Below are positions 7,546 to 14,288 of a DNA stretch of 14,288 nucleotides, piece by piece (the stretch's first letter is position 1; each line of letters opens with the position of its first letter). A program made the translations under genes and the position numbers. The stretch comes from Stephanodiscus triporus (lineage: Eukaryota; Bacillariophyta; Thalassiosirophyceae; Thalassiosirales; Thalassiosiraceae), in contig JALLAZ010000787.1 in the NCBI GenBank assembly GCA_036939755.1, forward strand, positions 1-14,288, read 5' to 3'. Under the pieces are notes generated by a model that was given only the letters and a program-made list of their open reading frames with translations, ran no database searches and was not told the origin of the DNA.

Positions 7546-8441
7546 ATGAAGCTTGCCGTCCTCGCCGCCGTTACCGGCTCTGCCGCGGCCTTTGCCCCGT
7601 CCAAACTTGGAGGTATGTTGCCACGAATAAAAGCGGTGTTGATTTCGGCGATGTTCTGAATGTCAGAGGGATTGGACGAAGTTCAGGGCGTCGACAGACG
7701 CCACGCAATAATTTGATGACCTCGGGAAGAAAAGAACAGCTCCTACTCGCTCTATTGAATTAAGAGGGTATCATATTTTTGGAGCTGAGCGATGACCGTT
7801 GGGATGATCGAACGGCAAATATTCGAATATCATTCGCGCTCACGGACTCTCTCTTCCTGCGCCAATTTTCCTTTACACCCCCCCCCCCCTCGACAGCTCC
7901 CACCGCGGCCACGTCCCTCAACGCCAAGTCGAAGGCCCTCCCGTTCCTGGAGTCCCCGCCGAACTGCGAGGGGTACGTCGGAAACGTGGGCTTCGACCCC
8001 TTCCGCTTCTCGGACTTCGCCCCCGTCGACTTCCTCCGCGAGGCCGAGCTCAAGCACGGTCGCATCGCGATGATGGCGTGGCTCGGGTACGTCTCGGTCG
8101 ACCTCGGCCTGCGCGTCCTGCCCGTGCCCGAGGCGCTCGAGGGCCTGACCGCGGCCACCGCCCACGACGCGTCCGTCGTGCAGGGCGGCCTCTCCCAGAT
8201 GTTCCTCTGGTTCGGCCTGCTGGAGGTCGTCGACGGCATCGCCATCATGCAGATGCTGGAGGGGTCCGGGCGCGCTCCCGGGGACTTCGGCTTCGACGGC
8301 GGCATGCTCAAGGGCAAGTCCGCCGCATACATCGAGGACATGAAGCTTAAGGAAATCACCCACTGCCGGCTGGCTATGTTCGCCATCTCTGGCGTTCTCA
8401 CACAATCTGTCCTTACCCAAGGTCCATTCCCATATGTATAA
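7546..8441 (+). CDS. Fucoxanthin-chlorophyll a/c-type light-harvesting protein, copy 2
   Basis: Two exons, 7546-7612 and 7897-8441, giving 203 residues. The 284-nt intron starts GTATGT, ends CAG after a C12 run, is phase 1 and joins PSKLG|APTAATSLNAKSKALPF. The leader MKLAVLAAVTGSAAA followed by FAPSK is again a signal peptide plus plastid transit peptide with Phe at the cleavage site. Helix 1 contains LREAELKHGR (E73, H76, R78), helix 2 lies around 121-140 (E132), and helix 3 contains LKEITHCRLAM (E175, H178, R180), with Q192 following. GSGRAPGDFGF before helix 3 and CEGYVGNVGFDP before helix 1 are shared with copy 1, and exon 2 is 545 nt in both, so they are paralogues. Expected role: thylakoid antenna binding chlorophyll and fucoxanthin. 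The first exon is short, and an ORF-only method would miss it and start too late. Codons are strongly C/G-ending, as expected for a highly expressed gene. Confidence 0.95.
7878..7889 (+). repeat. C12 run at the 3' splice site of the copy-2 intron
   Basis: Twelve C followed by TCGACAG, with the AG at 7895-7896 as acceptor. It occupies the pyrimidine-tract position. Confidence 0.85.
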
Positions 8442-9055
8442 ATTCCATGCAAGAGTTGACTCCTGGAGGCTTCTAGCACGGGCTTGATGACGAAATGTGT
8501 CTTTCTCCATGTAGATGGTGGGTATAAACTATGGTTTTTCGCCGTTGCAGGGGTCCTGTGAATGGTTAGTAAGATTTAATGAGGCATCATTGTGGCTAAA
8601 CTCAAGTTGCAATTGTTGGAATGGAAACGGATCGACCAGTGCAATGCTTTTTCTCAGGTCGTTGACTGGTACGAGTGCTTTTGGCTAGAACTCGCCGAGC
8701 CACAGCTTTTTCTGAGAAAATCACATAATAGTAATCAAATGATTTTGCTTGGACTTTAGTTTATTGAGACGATAGAGACAATGGTCGCCCCTTCCCTTTG
8801 ACGCGCAGGACCGGCAAACATTTCAGCTGTGTGTCGTCGGTGCTTACATGGGGGTCCTTTCCAATACTACCTAGAACAATTATTGAGGAAAATACGAGGA
8901 TTTGTAAGAAACCCATTCTGCGAATTCTCGAGACAAGCTGGAACTAGATGGTACAGCGCTGCGCCGTTGTCAATTACGGAACGGTATTCAGACTACTTAT
9001 GATTCGATGTCGAAAGAAAATGATACTATCTGGCTTAATCGGACTTCAGCAAGGA
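8442..9055. other. Convergent intergenic region without recognisable gene
   Basis: About 610 bp between the 3' ends of the copy-2 light-harvesting gene (+) and the coiled-coil gene (-). Only short open frames occur and I see no RNA gene. TTTATT at 8760-8765 reads AATAAA on the minus strand, about 290 nt past the coiled-coil stop, and could be its polyadenylation signal. Confidence 0.5.
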
Positions 9056-10741
9056 TTAACGATTCCCTCGGACCGATACAACCCCCGGCGTGGACCTTCT
9101 CCGAGAGCCCGCCAGAGATGCAGGGACAATAGTATCATCAGGATTGCCTCCGGCATCTGTAGCCCCGTCACCGCTAGTTGAGTCTCCCCGCCGTTTCTTC
9201 TTCCTCGACGGAGACTTTATTTTTTCCGCCGCTGTCGCATTGCTTTCTTCCGCCTTTTCTCCCTTCTGTTTAGCCTCCCGCTCTAACAGGGCCCGCACAA
9301 GCTTTCTCATACGCTCTTTCTGCATTCGAACTTGTGCCTCATTTTCTATTTGCAATTGATGTAATTTCGATTCATACTCTTGCTTGTACTGATCTTTGAC
9401 CTTCTCGATTTCGACTTCTATTTGCTGTTGGATCATATCTTCCTGTGATCGTTCTAGCTCAGAGGCCTTCGCTTGCTGTATTTTGAGATCTTTGCGTAGC
9501 CGCTTGAACTTTTTCTTGTACTTGGTTTCAATATTCTTCACCAATGTTATTGTCAATTGCTTCGTCAACTTCTCCGTGAGCTCATCAGTGAGACTCGCCG
9601 TCAATTCTGCTGTAAGCTCTTCTCTAAATTGCTCCTTCTTGCTTTTCGAGAGATCAGATGAACCTAACTTCTGGCCAGCTTTCGCTGAAAAAGAAGCTTC
9701 TGCCTCCTGCAGCGCAGAATCTCTTTCCTTGGCCAGGTTTGCAGCATATTCGGTTATGTTGCTGAGATGGTTTTCAAGTGTTTCGTACCTCACTGACCAC
9801 TCATTGTCAATCGTATCAAATGCCGACTCAAATGCTGCTTGTAATGCAATGTTCATTTCTTCCTCTACCTGCATTTTCTGGTCTTTGATCACTTTATCTC
9901 CTTCTTCTGCCGAATCTTGAACTGAATTGATGAGCATCTTGAGGTACTTGGCTCGGACACTGTCAAGCTCTGATCGCAATACCTGGACACGCTGCTCGTG
10001 AGATTTTGATTCTCCCCTTTCTTTTTCTCTGGGCTGACGTTGTCTTGCTACAAATTCGACAGCCTCCAACTTCAAAGCCAAGAGCTGAACTTGCTCGGCG
10101 TAGTCACTTTGTTTTCTGTGCGACTCTTGTAGCTGGTGTTCGTATTCTGATAGCTTCCCCTCGTAGGATTGCTTTTCGATCTCCTTCCAAGATTGAAGCT
10201 CTTTCAACTCCGAAGACATCAAATTTATTCTTTCTAATTGTTCCGCATGCTTCTCTGTTTCCGTCTGGAGCTGCTCTTGCAATCGCGCTATCTCTGTCTC
10301 TTGATCGTTAATTTTTTGTTGTTCTTTGGCCCCAATATCAGCATTACGGCCGTGGAACGACATCAACGCTAATGTTTCCCTCCTTTGATCTTCCCATCGT
10401 TTTCGTAGGTTGGTGCAAGTATCTTGTGAAACATAAAGTTGCCGTTGTGCAGACGCTAATTCATTCTGTAAAAGTAGGAGATAGGCCTCTTTTGCAGCTC
10501 TGCGGGGGTTGCGTGGTGGGAGAAATGGCAAACGACGAGGCATTGGTGTGTGTACAGAATGGGAATCATTTCTTGTGTGAAGGGGGCGCACAGTGCTAGG
10601 TTTGCCGATATTCGCGGCGTCAACTGGTTTTGTCAAGCTCCCAGTGTAGCAGAGGATGTAGGCGAGCAGGATTTGACAGCGCCAGAACGGATTCGTCCTC
10701 CGAATCCTTCGGACGCCAACGAGAGGCCGTTGACGATTCAT
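9056..10741 (-). CDS. Long coiled-coil protein with N-terminal hydrophobic segment
   Basis: A single-exon ORF of 561 residues from ATG (MNRQRPLVGV) to TAA. I do not recognise an enzyme or named family. Residues 1-22 are Arg-rich and are followed by a short hydrophobic stretch (about 23-36, ILLAYILCYTG), which may be a signal peptide or signal anchor. Residues 45-82 are Pro/Arg-rich. From about 83 to 495 the protein is almost entirely charged, Glu/Lys/Gln-rich heptad-like sequence, predicted coiled coil with breaks near 130-140 and 355-370. At about 375-400 there is a run of tetrapeptides with LT at fixed spacing (ELTAELTASLTDELTEKLT), then a basic patch KYKKKFKRLRKDLK (407-420). The tail (about 500-561) is low complexity with KKKRR at 514-518, which could act as a nuclear signal but conflicts with a secretory N-terminus. 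Its codons are less C/G-ending than those of the light-harvesting genes, so expression is probably lower. A structural or tethering role is a guess; general coiled-coil similarity to many proteins is uninformative. Confidence 0.8.
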   Translation of the reverse strand: MNRQRPLVGVRRIRRTNPFWRCQILLAYILCYTGSLTKPVDAANIGKPSTVRPLHTRNDSHSVHTPMPRRLPFLPPRNPRRAAKEAYLLLLQNELASAQRQLYVSQDTCTNLRKRWEDQRRETLALMSFHGRNADIGAKEQQKINDQETEIARLQEQLQTETEKHAEQLERINLMSSELKELQSWKEIEKQSYEGKLSEYEHQLQESHRKQSDYAEQVQLLALKLEAVEFVARQRQPREKERGESKSHEQRVQVLRSELDSVRAKYLKMLINSVQDSAEEGDKVIKDQKMQVEEEMNIALQAAFESAFDTIDNEWSVRYETLENHLSNITEYAANLAKERDSALQEAEASFSAKAGQKLGSSDLSKSKKEQFREELTAELTASLTDELTEKLTKQLTITLVKNIETKYKKKFKRLRKDLKIQQAKASELERSQEDMIQQQIEVEIEKVKDQYKQEYESKLHQLQIENEAQVRMQKERMRKLVRALLEREAKQKGEKAEESNATAAEKIKSPSRKKKRRGDSTSGDGATDAGGNPDDTIVPASLAGSRRRSTPGVVSVRGNR

Positions 10742-11500
10742 ATTTCACTTATCTGACTTGATATAGTGGCGATTATAGCGTCGGCAACTGATTGTCGATT
10801 GATTGCCCCCCTACCGCTCCTTCGTCCAAATCCCGATCTCTCCAAAAGATTGCAGATGGTCTATCGTACCACCTTTCTTTGTGTGTGTGGTGGTGTAACA
10901 AATTTTATCGCCTGTCCTCGCTCGCCAAATTGTTTGGTCTGGCCGCTGTGTGGACATCATGGATCAAAAGCAAGCTCAACAATGGCGGTGCCACCATGTT
11001 TGGCATCCTTGGCATGATGGACCATGAGAATGAGGAGCTCATCCCCCTAAGAGTTAAGGCCATTGGCTGTCAGAAGTTTCAACAATCAACAACCAGGCCA
11101 CCATCAACCATGGTTGTAATTTTTCTGCCATTGCGTTTGCTGTTGCAGGTTGCATTTTCTAGAGTTGTATACCAATTCGTTAATTCCCACCATATTCTAG
11201 GAGTACCAAAGTAGTATTTTCCAAATTATTTTACTAACGTCATCTAGAGGAGGCCGGTAATAGTTTCTGTTACTGTACATTTTAGTACCATATCTTACGT
11301 ATGTACGGTATATACCTCTTCTCATGTCGTGGTATTTTTAGGTAGCATAGTAGCACCACAGGTAGAATAAAATCAAGTTTTGTTCTACCATAAACGCTTG
11401 CTTTCTCGCACAAAAAATTCTACCCAGAAATATCCAGGTGCGCGCCCCAGCATCAGAAAAAAATATCGTAGATGTACCATAAATAAATAATACCATCACC
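10742..11500. other. Divergent intergenic region between coiled-coil gene and recombinase
   Basis: About 760 bp that should contain the promoters of both flanking genes and the left end of the transposon. One plus-strand frame is open from about 10792 to 11214 but its first codon is TTG and it matches no family I know. From about 11215 the sequence becomes AT-rich with several TACCATA/GTACC words. I could not find terminal repeats that would mark the transposon end. Confidence 0.45.
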
Positions 11501-13411
11501 ATGGTGCGCAATGATTATTACACCGAGATCGCCCAGTTCATGTCATTCCTGGATGGCATTGAATACCCAAGGAATGACAATTCCCACATCTTCCCTCAAG
11601 AGCGGCTCCTCGAGATCACCGATCTCGATGTGGTCTCGTACTTCAACTTCAAGGCCTACCACAACGCGAACCCCTCTCCCAGCGACCAACCCATCTACTG
11701 TCGATCATCAACTTTGGAGTATAAGAAGAAGGCAATTTCAAGCTTTTTGCCCCACCAGAACATGCCTTGGGACGACATTACCCAAAAGGGCAACCCCACA
11801 AGATCGAGGGCGGTTCATCACATGATTCAAAAGGTAAAGGTCCACGAGGTTCGAGGGACGGGCGTTCAATCGAACGCTCGCCGCGCTGTCGAATGGGAAG
11901 AGTTTGTTAATGTTCTGGTCGCGGTACGAGAGATTTATTCGGAGAGTAAAGCGCATTCTATGCTTATGGCGCTGTCTGTGTTGACGCTCCAGTGGCAGCT
12001 GATTGGCCGCATTGATGATATTATGCAGCTACGAACAAGCACAGTCCTTTTTAATGTGCGCGATTCTTTCACCCTCCACATCAAAATGAGCTGGTCAAAA
12101 AACATTCGCACGGAGATGCAGTCGCCAACGCAAATTTTAATTGCAGCCATGGATCCAATCATTTGTCCGCTGTTGAATCTCGCGGTGTACATGGAAACGT
12201 TTGGCGGCCATGCTGGGGGATTGATGTTTGACCATTCCAAAAAAACTACCACTAACCTTATCGATGAAATCCTTGCAAGTTCTAATTTCAGGGCGCAGCG
12301 GGCTGGGCGAGTGGGAACTCACAGCTTTCGCAAGGGCTCTGCAACATATGCGAGCAGATTTGGCTTACCCAAGGACTGGGTGAACCTGCGTGGCCGCTGG
12401 AGGGGGAAGAAAAAACAGGTAGACACGTACATCGACGTGGACCAGCCCTACCCTGACGCTCGCGTTGCAGCTGTCCTCTGTGGCCCTCGTGGGCCTTGCA
12501 AGTATGCGGTCAAGGCTGGCATGGTCGTCCCTGCCGCATTCCTTGACTCAATTGTCCCACATTGCTGTGCCGCCTTTGGCACCCAGGTAGCACGAGTGCT
12601 CGCGCTGCCCTTGCTTTGGGCGGCATATGAACGCGAAGCCCCAGTGAGTGGTGCCCAATGCACGCTTATTCCTACGAGACTTGCTGAGGAGATCCAACTT
12701 GAATGGATTCATGCGGGGGGTATCCCTGATGTCAACCCAGTCGAAAAGATTGGGTTGGCCGTGGTGCAGAATGGTGAACAGATGTGCCTTGTCCCCCTTC
12801 GCACTCATCGCCACGACAATGATGGGAATGAAGGGGCGATTGGGATGGAGGAGCCAAGGATGGGGATGGAACCAGCAGGAGGTCTTGAGGAGCAAGGTAC
12901 CACAGGCACACCTGAGTACGATGGGAGAGTGAGTGTTCTCACCTCACAGCTATTTCTTCTACAGAATCGTGTTGAAGATCTGAAGAATGAGTTGTCATCT
13001 ATTCTTGCAGATCACAAGCGGTACATGGTAAATATGAATACTAATGTGCGCCGCATTGCTACTCAACCTGTTGTCCGTGCACTTGTTCCTCCATCATCAG
13101 AGAAAACCATAATGTCAAAGCTAACAAAATCACCTTCAGATTTATTTGTTTTGTGGAGGGAGTATGAGCAGGGATTGGATGGAGGGAAGGCAGCCAAAGA
13201 TTACACAGCGGTAGAACGGGGAAGGAACAAGCATACATATTCGCGCAGGAGGGTATTTTGGGATGCAGTTGTTAAATTGATGGCAAGGGGATACACGGCA
13301 GACAGTGCTATCGATCGAATTAGTGAAGTGTACGGAAGGAGGTTGTCGGTTACTCAGGTGATCAATCAAATGAAAAAAGATAGGATGTTGGGAGTCAAGA
13401 GGTGGTTGTGA
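11501..13411 (+). CDS. Crypton-type tyrosine recombinase with GCR1_C-like C-terminal domain
   Basis: A single-exon ORF of 636 residues; ATG at 11501 in a good context (CACCATGG). The tyrosine recombinase core spans roughly residues 100-330. The first Arg is R170 in LIGRIDDIMQLR, the likely Lys is K200 in SWSK, box II is THSFRKGSA with H274 and R277, W300 in RGRWRG takes the H/W position, and the nucleophile is Y310 in VDTYID. All expected catalytic residues are present, so the enzyme may be active. Residues about 475-510 look like a short coiled coil. The C-terminus from about 548 (LWREYEQGLDGG) to 600 resembles the GCR1_C DNA-binding domain that many Crypton transposases carry, followed by a helix-rich end. 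Known for the family: Cryptons are DNA transposons that move by tyrosine-recombinase chemistry, probably through a circular intermediate, and lack inverted terminal repeats. They occur in fungi, stramenopiles and animals. Codon use is less biased than in the V-ATPase and light-harvesting genes, as expected for a mobile element. A domesticated host gene is the alternative. Confidence 0.88.
   Translation: MVRNDYYTEIAQFMSFLDGIEYPRNDNSHIFPQERLLEITDLDVVSYFNFKAYHNANPSPSDQPIYCRSSTLEYKKKAISSFLPHQNMPWDDITQKGNPTRSRAVHHMIQKVKVHEVRGTGVQSNARRAVEWEEFVNVLVAVREIYSESKAHSMLMALSVLTLQWQLIGRIDDIMQLRTSTVLFNVRDSFTLHIKMSWSKNIRTEMQSPTQILIAAMDPIICPLLNLAVYMETFGGHAGGLMFDHSKKTTTNLIDEILASSNFRAQRAGRVGTHSFRKGSATYASRFGLPKDWVNLRGRWRGKKKQVDTYIDVDQPYPDARVAAVLCGPRGPCKYAVKAGMVVPAAFLDSIVPHCCAAFGTQVARVLALPLLWAAYEREAPVSGAQCTLIPTRLAEEIQLEWIHAGGIPDVNPVEKIGLAVVQNGEQMCLVPLRTHRHDNDGNEGAIGMEEPRMGMEPAGGLEEQGTTGTPEYDGRVSVLTSQLFLLQNRVEDLKNELSSILADHKRYMVNMNTNVRRIATQPVVRALVPPSSEKTIMSKLTKSPSDLFVLWREYEQGLDGGKAAKDYTAVERGRNKHTYSRRRVFWDAVVKLMARGYTADSAIDRISEVYGRRLSVTQVINQMKKDRMLGVKRWL
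11501..13411 (+). mobile_element. Crypton DNA transposon (minimum extent; ends not determined)
   Basis: The element is inferred from its recombinase gene. Coordinates give only the coding core; the true ends probably lie within about 11220-11500 and 13412-13616, where the sequence is AT-rich. Cryptons have no inverted terminal repeats and leave only short direct repeats, so the borders cannot be fixed from one copy. The intact ORF suggests a recent insertion or selection. Confidence 0.6.
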
Positions 13412-13616
13412 TGGTCCCATCATGGTGGCGGCAAAAGGGGAGAATAGGGGGGGGTGCATATTTAGAGTATCATAGCATTAATCAGTAAAATGTCTTTACA
13501 CTCGCATCAAAAACTATACTCCTCTGCGTAGAGATCAAAGGAATCAGCAGTCGGCCATCTATTAAAGTAAGTACGTACTATTTTTTACTTATGAGACCTC
13601 TATTTTATGGTAGTAC
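13412..13616. other. AT-rich spacer downstream of the Crypton gene
   Basis: A G8 run near 13448 is followed by AT-rich sequence. The 10-bp palindrome AGTACGTACT lies at 13570-13579. The right end of the Crypton element should be in this stretch or just beyond, but no repeat pairs convincingly with the left side. Confidence 0.4.
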
Positions 13617-14006
13617 TCACAGTAGAACAAATGGGACATATTGTCTTGATAGATATGTTATCAGGGCATAGCGGGGCAAGCCGAGTCCTGGGGGGCATGA
13701 AGCTTCAAACCCCATTTTGATGCACATGCAGTCAAAGGATATCACTGGCAACAGGTAAATGATGGCTGTTTTGTAAAAATTGTCATAAAATTCCACCATC
13801 GATTCCTCATCAATTTTGGTCAACCGAAGGAAGGAACCTAGGCCTTTCTCCAAGATACGTTCCAACTGGGGGCCCTTGTAGTAACCCCGTGGGTGGTCCC
13901 AGTTTTCACGTATTGTGGTATGGAGGTGTATGATGTCGTTACAACTCGTGAGGACATCCGTGGAGTTTATTTCCGTGTAACCGCAGCGATGTACGATGGA
14001 CATCAT
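13617..14006 (-). CDS. Hypothetical protein, possible retroelement gag-like remnant
   Basis: A 129-residue minus-strand ORF beginning with two ATG codons (MMSIVHRCGY) and ending TGA. The second half (FYDNFYKTAIIYLLPVI, then FEASCPPGLGLPRYALI) reminds me of a conserved segment in gag-like proteins of algal retrotransposons, where a PFD/GL-PPGLG-RY pattern occurs. That is recollection and not a verified match. An upstream in-frame stop lies about 12 codons before the first ATG, so any N-terminal extension would need splicing. No catalytic motif is visible. A plus-strand frame overlapping it (about 13843-14183) is also open, so the strand is not certain. If real, it is probably a fragment; the neighbouring Crypton gene supports a repeat-rich locus. 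Confidence 0.35.
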   Translation of the reverse strand: MMSIVHRCGYTEINSTDVLTSCNDIIHLHTTIRENWDHPRGYYKGPQLERILEKGLGSFLRLTKIDEESMVEFYDNFYKTAIIYLLPVISFDCMCIKMGFEASCPPGLGLPRYALITYLSRQYVPFVLL

Positions 14007-14272
14007 TTGTATGGAGTTTACTTCCGGGGCGGTTGGGACTTAACAGAGTGTGTTATTGAGCTCTTATCCTATCATACAATACTAGATAAGATGTATTTTT
14101 GTCAGCGTGCTTGCTTGTCGGAGTCAAGTTTTGCCAAAGAAATCATTCCCTGGGGAAAGAAGTCAAAGAGAAAACTACCCTAGAGCCTAACTTTCTTAAG
14201 TGTAGTATATTACGCCAAGGAATAATATGCAGCACACACCATGCAAGTGTGGCAGTCATAAAAAAAATAGGC

Positions 14273-14288
14273 GGGGGGGGGGGGGGGG
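14273..14288. repeat. G16 run at the window edge
   Basis: The window ends in an uninterrupted G homopolymer preceded by A8TAGGC. Its true length is unknown because it is cut by the edge. It may mark a contig end, since homopolymers of this kind often break assemblies. Confidence 0.85.

Noticed and set aside
7170..7763. 197-codon plus-strand ORF across the divergent promoter and first exon of copy 2
   Set aside because: It runs antisense to the copy-1 first exon and out of frame with the copy-2 leader exon; composition is not protein-like and it starts without a good ATG.
7760..8510. Long minus-strand ORFs (226-239 codons) opposite light-harvesting copy 2
   Set aside because: They are antisense shadows caused by strongly C/G-ending codons of the real gene; the plus strand encodes a clear antenna protein.
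11219..13616. Terminal inverted or direct repeats bounding the Crypton
   Set aside because: Several short TACCATA and GTAC words occur on both sides, but none pairs convincingly; Cryptons lack inverted terminal repeats, so absence is expected.
13843..14183. Plus-strand open frame over the right-hand hypothetical ORF (ATG at 13920, 88 codons)
   Set aside because: Plausible composition but shorter from its first ATG and with no recognised motif; the minus-strand ORF was preferred, though the choice is not firm.
1..14288. CRISPR arrays, prokaryotic operons or plasmid origins
   Set aside because: No regularly spaced repeats are present, and introns and plastid-targeting leaders show a eukaryotic nuclear genome.

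Overview
The window looks like nuclear DNA from a photosynthetic stramenopile (ochrophyte alga; diatom, bolidophyte/parmalean or pelagophyte are all possible). The evidence is two fucoxanthin-chlorophyll a/c-type light-harvesting genes with bipartite plastid-targeting leaders ending in an AAA-FAP motif, spliceosomal GT-AG introns, a eukaryotic V-ATPase subunit B and a Crypton-type transposon gene. The species cannot be fixed from the sequence alone.

Layout. 1-638: probable 3' end of an unrecognised gene running in from the left edge. 676-731: a 28-bp tandem duplication. 1108-2031 (+): single-exon, membrane-anchored dual-specificity phosphatase, preceded by a short upstream ORF. 2032-3732: about 1.7 kb without a supportable gene, containing degenerate repeats at about 2940-3360. 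3733-5595 (+): V-ATPase subunit B in three exons; the first intron carries a run of 44 C just before its 3' splice site. 5596-6447: convergent intergenic region with a perfect 11-bp hairpin. 6448-7215 (-) and 7546-8441 (+): two paralogous light-harvesting genes, head to head, with 330 bp between their start codons. 8442-9055: convergent intergenic region. 9056-10741 (-): single-exon 561-residue coiled-coil protein with an N-terminal hydrophobic segment. 10742-11500: divergent intergenic region. 11501-13411 (+): 636-residue Crypton-type tyrosine recombinase with an intact catalytic set and a GCR1_C-like C-terminus. 13617-14006 (-): weakly supported ORF, possibly a retroelement remnant. The window ends in 16 G.

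The genes do not form one pathway. The head-to-head light-harvesting pair is the only arrangement suggesting coordinated expression: both encode plastid antenna proteins, both have one phase-1 intron at the same place, and they share the intervening DNA as a possible bidirectional promoter. The phosphatase, V-ATPase subunit and coiled-coil gene look like ordinary host genes. From about 11.2 kb onward the sequence looks accessory (transposon plus possible relic).

The most notable genome-level feature is long C-runs in the 3' parts of introns, where U-rich tracts would be expected. Two introns (V-ATPase intron 1 and the minus-strand light-harvesting intron) are also multiples of three with no in-frame stop, so a naive gene caller would read through them and insert low-complexity, proline-rich segments into the proteins.
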